Assembly (NCBI GenBank): GCA_959600045.1
Contig: CAUGKJ010000003.1
Location: forward strand, 1-18,414
DNA from: an uncultured Haemophilus sp.
GTDB lineage: Bacteria; Pseudomonadota; Gammaproteobacteria; Enterobacterales; Pasteurellaceae
DNA: 18,414 bases
Direction: 5' to 3'
Shown here: positions 17,905-18,414 of the stretch, piece by piece
Layout of the letters: the number at the start of each line of letters is the position of its first letter
Numbering within the stretch: position 1 is the first letter of the stretch
Notes under the pieces: generated by a model
Databases searched by the model: none
Told to the model about the DNA's origin: nothing
Seen by the model: the letters and a program-made list of their open reading frames with translations, nothing else
Translations under genes and position numbers: made by a program

Positions 17905-18414
17905 CTATGCTTGTAGCATTACTTCCAATTCTTCTTGGACCGCTAACCAATCCATTTCGACTTCTTCCAATGCTTTCTTCACCTCTACTTGCAGTGCCAA
18001 AAGTGCGGTCAATTTTTCTTTATTTTCTGCACTGTATAGTTCGGAATCTGCCAATTGGTTTTCAATCTCCGCAAGTTTGGAAGAATGTTTATTCATTTTT
18101 TCCTCCAATTGAGAGATTTGTTTACGAAGAGGTGCAGTTTGTTGGCGAAGTTCGGCCTCACGACGTTTTTGTTCCTTGCGATTTTGCATGGAATTTTCAT
18201 TGTCGTCATTTTTCTCCGAGGATTTATTTTCTGGTGCACTGTTTTGTTCGTTAAGCCATTTTTGATAATCCTCTAAGTCGCCTTTGAATTCTTCCACTTT
18301 TTTATCGTGTACCAAATAGAATTCTTCCACGGTATTACGTAGTAAGTGACGATCATGGGAAACCACCACCAAAGAGCCCTCATAATCCACCAGCGCTTCG
18401 GTCAATGCCTGACG
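17905..18414 (-). CDS. yheS: ABC-F ATPase YheS, C-terminal part only
   Basis: The open frame runs off the right edge of the window; only the last 169 residues or so are present. It opens with RQALTEALVDYEGSLVVVSHDRHLL, where SHDRHLL is the switch-histidine region of the second ATPase domain of ABC-F proteins, and VEEFKGDLEDYQKWL follows as in YheS. The C-terminal tail is highly charged and probably coiled-coil (RKEQKRREAELRQQ onward), with hydrophobic repeats at about seven-residue steps. ABC-F proteins act at the ribosome on stalled or blocked translation; this member's exact role is not clear. No second gene start is needed: the first Leu codon near 18405 is internal. It probably heads the yheS-yrdD-tsaC-aroE-tag run. 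Confidence 0.92.
   Translation of the reverse strand, partial: RQALTEALVDYEGSLVVVSHDRHLLRNTVEEFYLVHDKKVEEFKGDLEDYQKWLNEQNSAPENKSSEKNDDNENSMQNRKEQKRREAELRQQTAPLRKQISQLEEKMNKHSSKLAEIENQLADSELYSAENKEKLTALLALQVEVKKALEEVEMDWLAVQEELEVMLQA
18001..18009 (+). repeat. USS within yheS
   Basis: Perfect USS core. The coding strand reads ACC GCA CTT within Leu-Thr-Ala-Leu-Leu-Ala of the coiled-coil tail. Confidence 0.95.

Noticed and set aside
17691..18254. 187-residue open frame on the plus strand opposite yrdD and yheS
   Set aside because: It is antisense to two clear minus-strand genes, has no recognisable domain or ribosome site, and its composition reflects the complementary codons.

Overview
The window comes from a Pasteurellaceae chromosome, most likely Haemophilus (H. 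influenzae / H. parainfluenzae group). The main evidence is the 9-base DNA uptake signal sequence AAGTGCGGT (USS, Haemophilus/Pasteurella type). I find 18 perfect copies counting both strands, where random sequence would give about 0.1-0.2. NadR is the short Haemophilus form without an N-terminal DNA-binding domain, and TpiA, RibB and the lgtF-waaA-coaD order also fit. Genus is fairly secure, species is not; Aggregatibacter or Pasteurella cannot be excluded by eye.

Layout, left to right. (1) 1-2324, plus strand: the 3' part of a CLC chloride channel/antiporter gene and dusA. (2) 2395-3301, minus strand: ribB with an FMN riboswitch leader. (3) 3433-5224, plus strand: nadR (NAD salvage, relevant to V-factor biology) and a closely linked metallophosphoesterase gene. 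(4) 5278-5601, minus strand: two tRNA-Arg(ACG) genes and one tRNA-Ser(GCT) behind a near-consensus promoter. (5) 5762-9765, minus strand: waaA-coaD-small lipoprotein-rep, with 4-base ATGA overlaps. (6) 9827-10585, plus strand: an LgtF/WaaE-type LPS core glucosyltransferase. (7) 10648-11439, minus strand: tpiA. (8) 11640-12961, plus strand: a GNAT acetyltransferase gene and xerC, sharing a TAATG stop/start. (9) 13046-18414, minus strand: a tightly packed run yheS (partial) - yrdD - tsaC - aroE - tag, followed by lptD.

Functional themes are LPS/outer-membrane biogenesis (waaA, lgtF, lptD, lipoprotein), cofactor supply (ribB, nadR, coaD), translation and tRNA modification (dusA, tsaC, tRNAs, yheS) and DNA maintenance (rep, xerC, tag, yrdD). 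This is core chromosome. I see no phage, insertion sequence, CRISPR, toxin or defence system and no broken gene; the two end genes are simply cut by the window. Four convergent or tail-side gene boundaries carry inverted USS pairs that form terminator hairpins.

The most interesting points are small-scale: a USS built into the variable arm of the FMN riboswitch; an alternative pairing that could form its switch; two tRNA-Arg(ACG) copies that differ at anticodon-loop position 32 and by a compensatory T-stem change; a CLC protein apparently lacking the central tyrosine; USSs in the signal-peptide codons of both exported proteins; and a metallophosphoesterase linked to NadR. I do not see a wholly new system.
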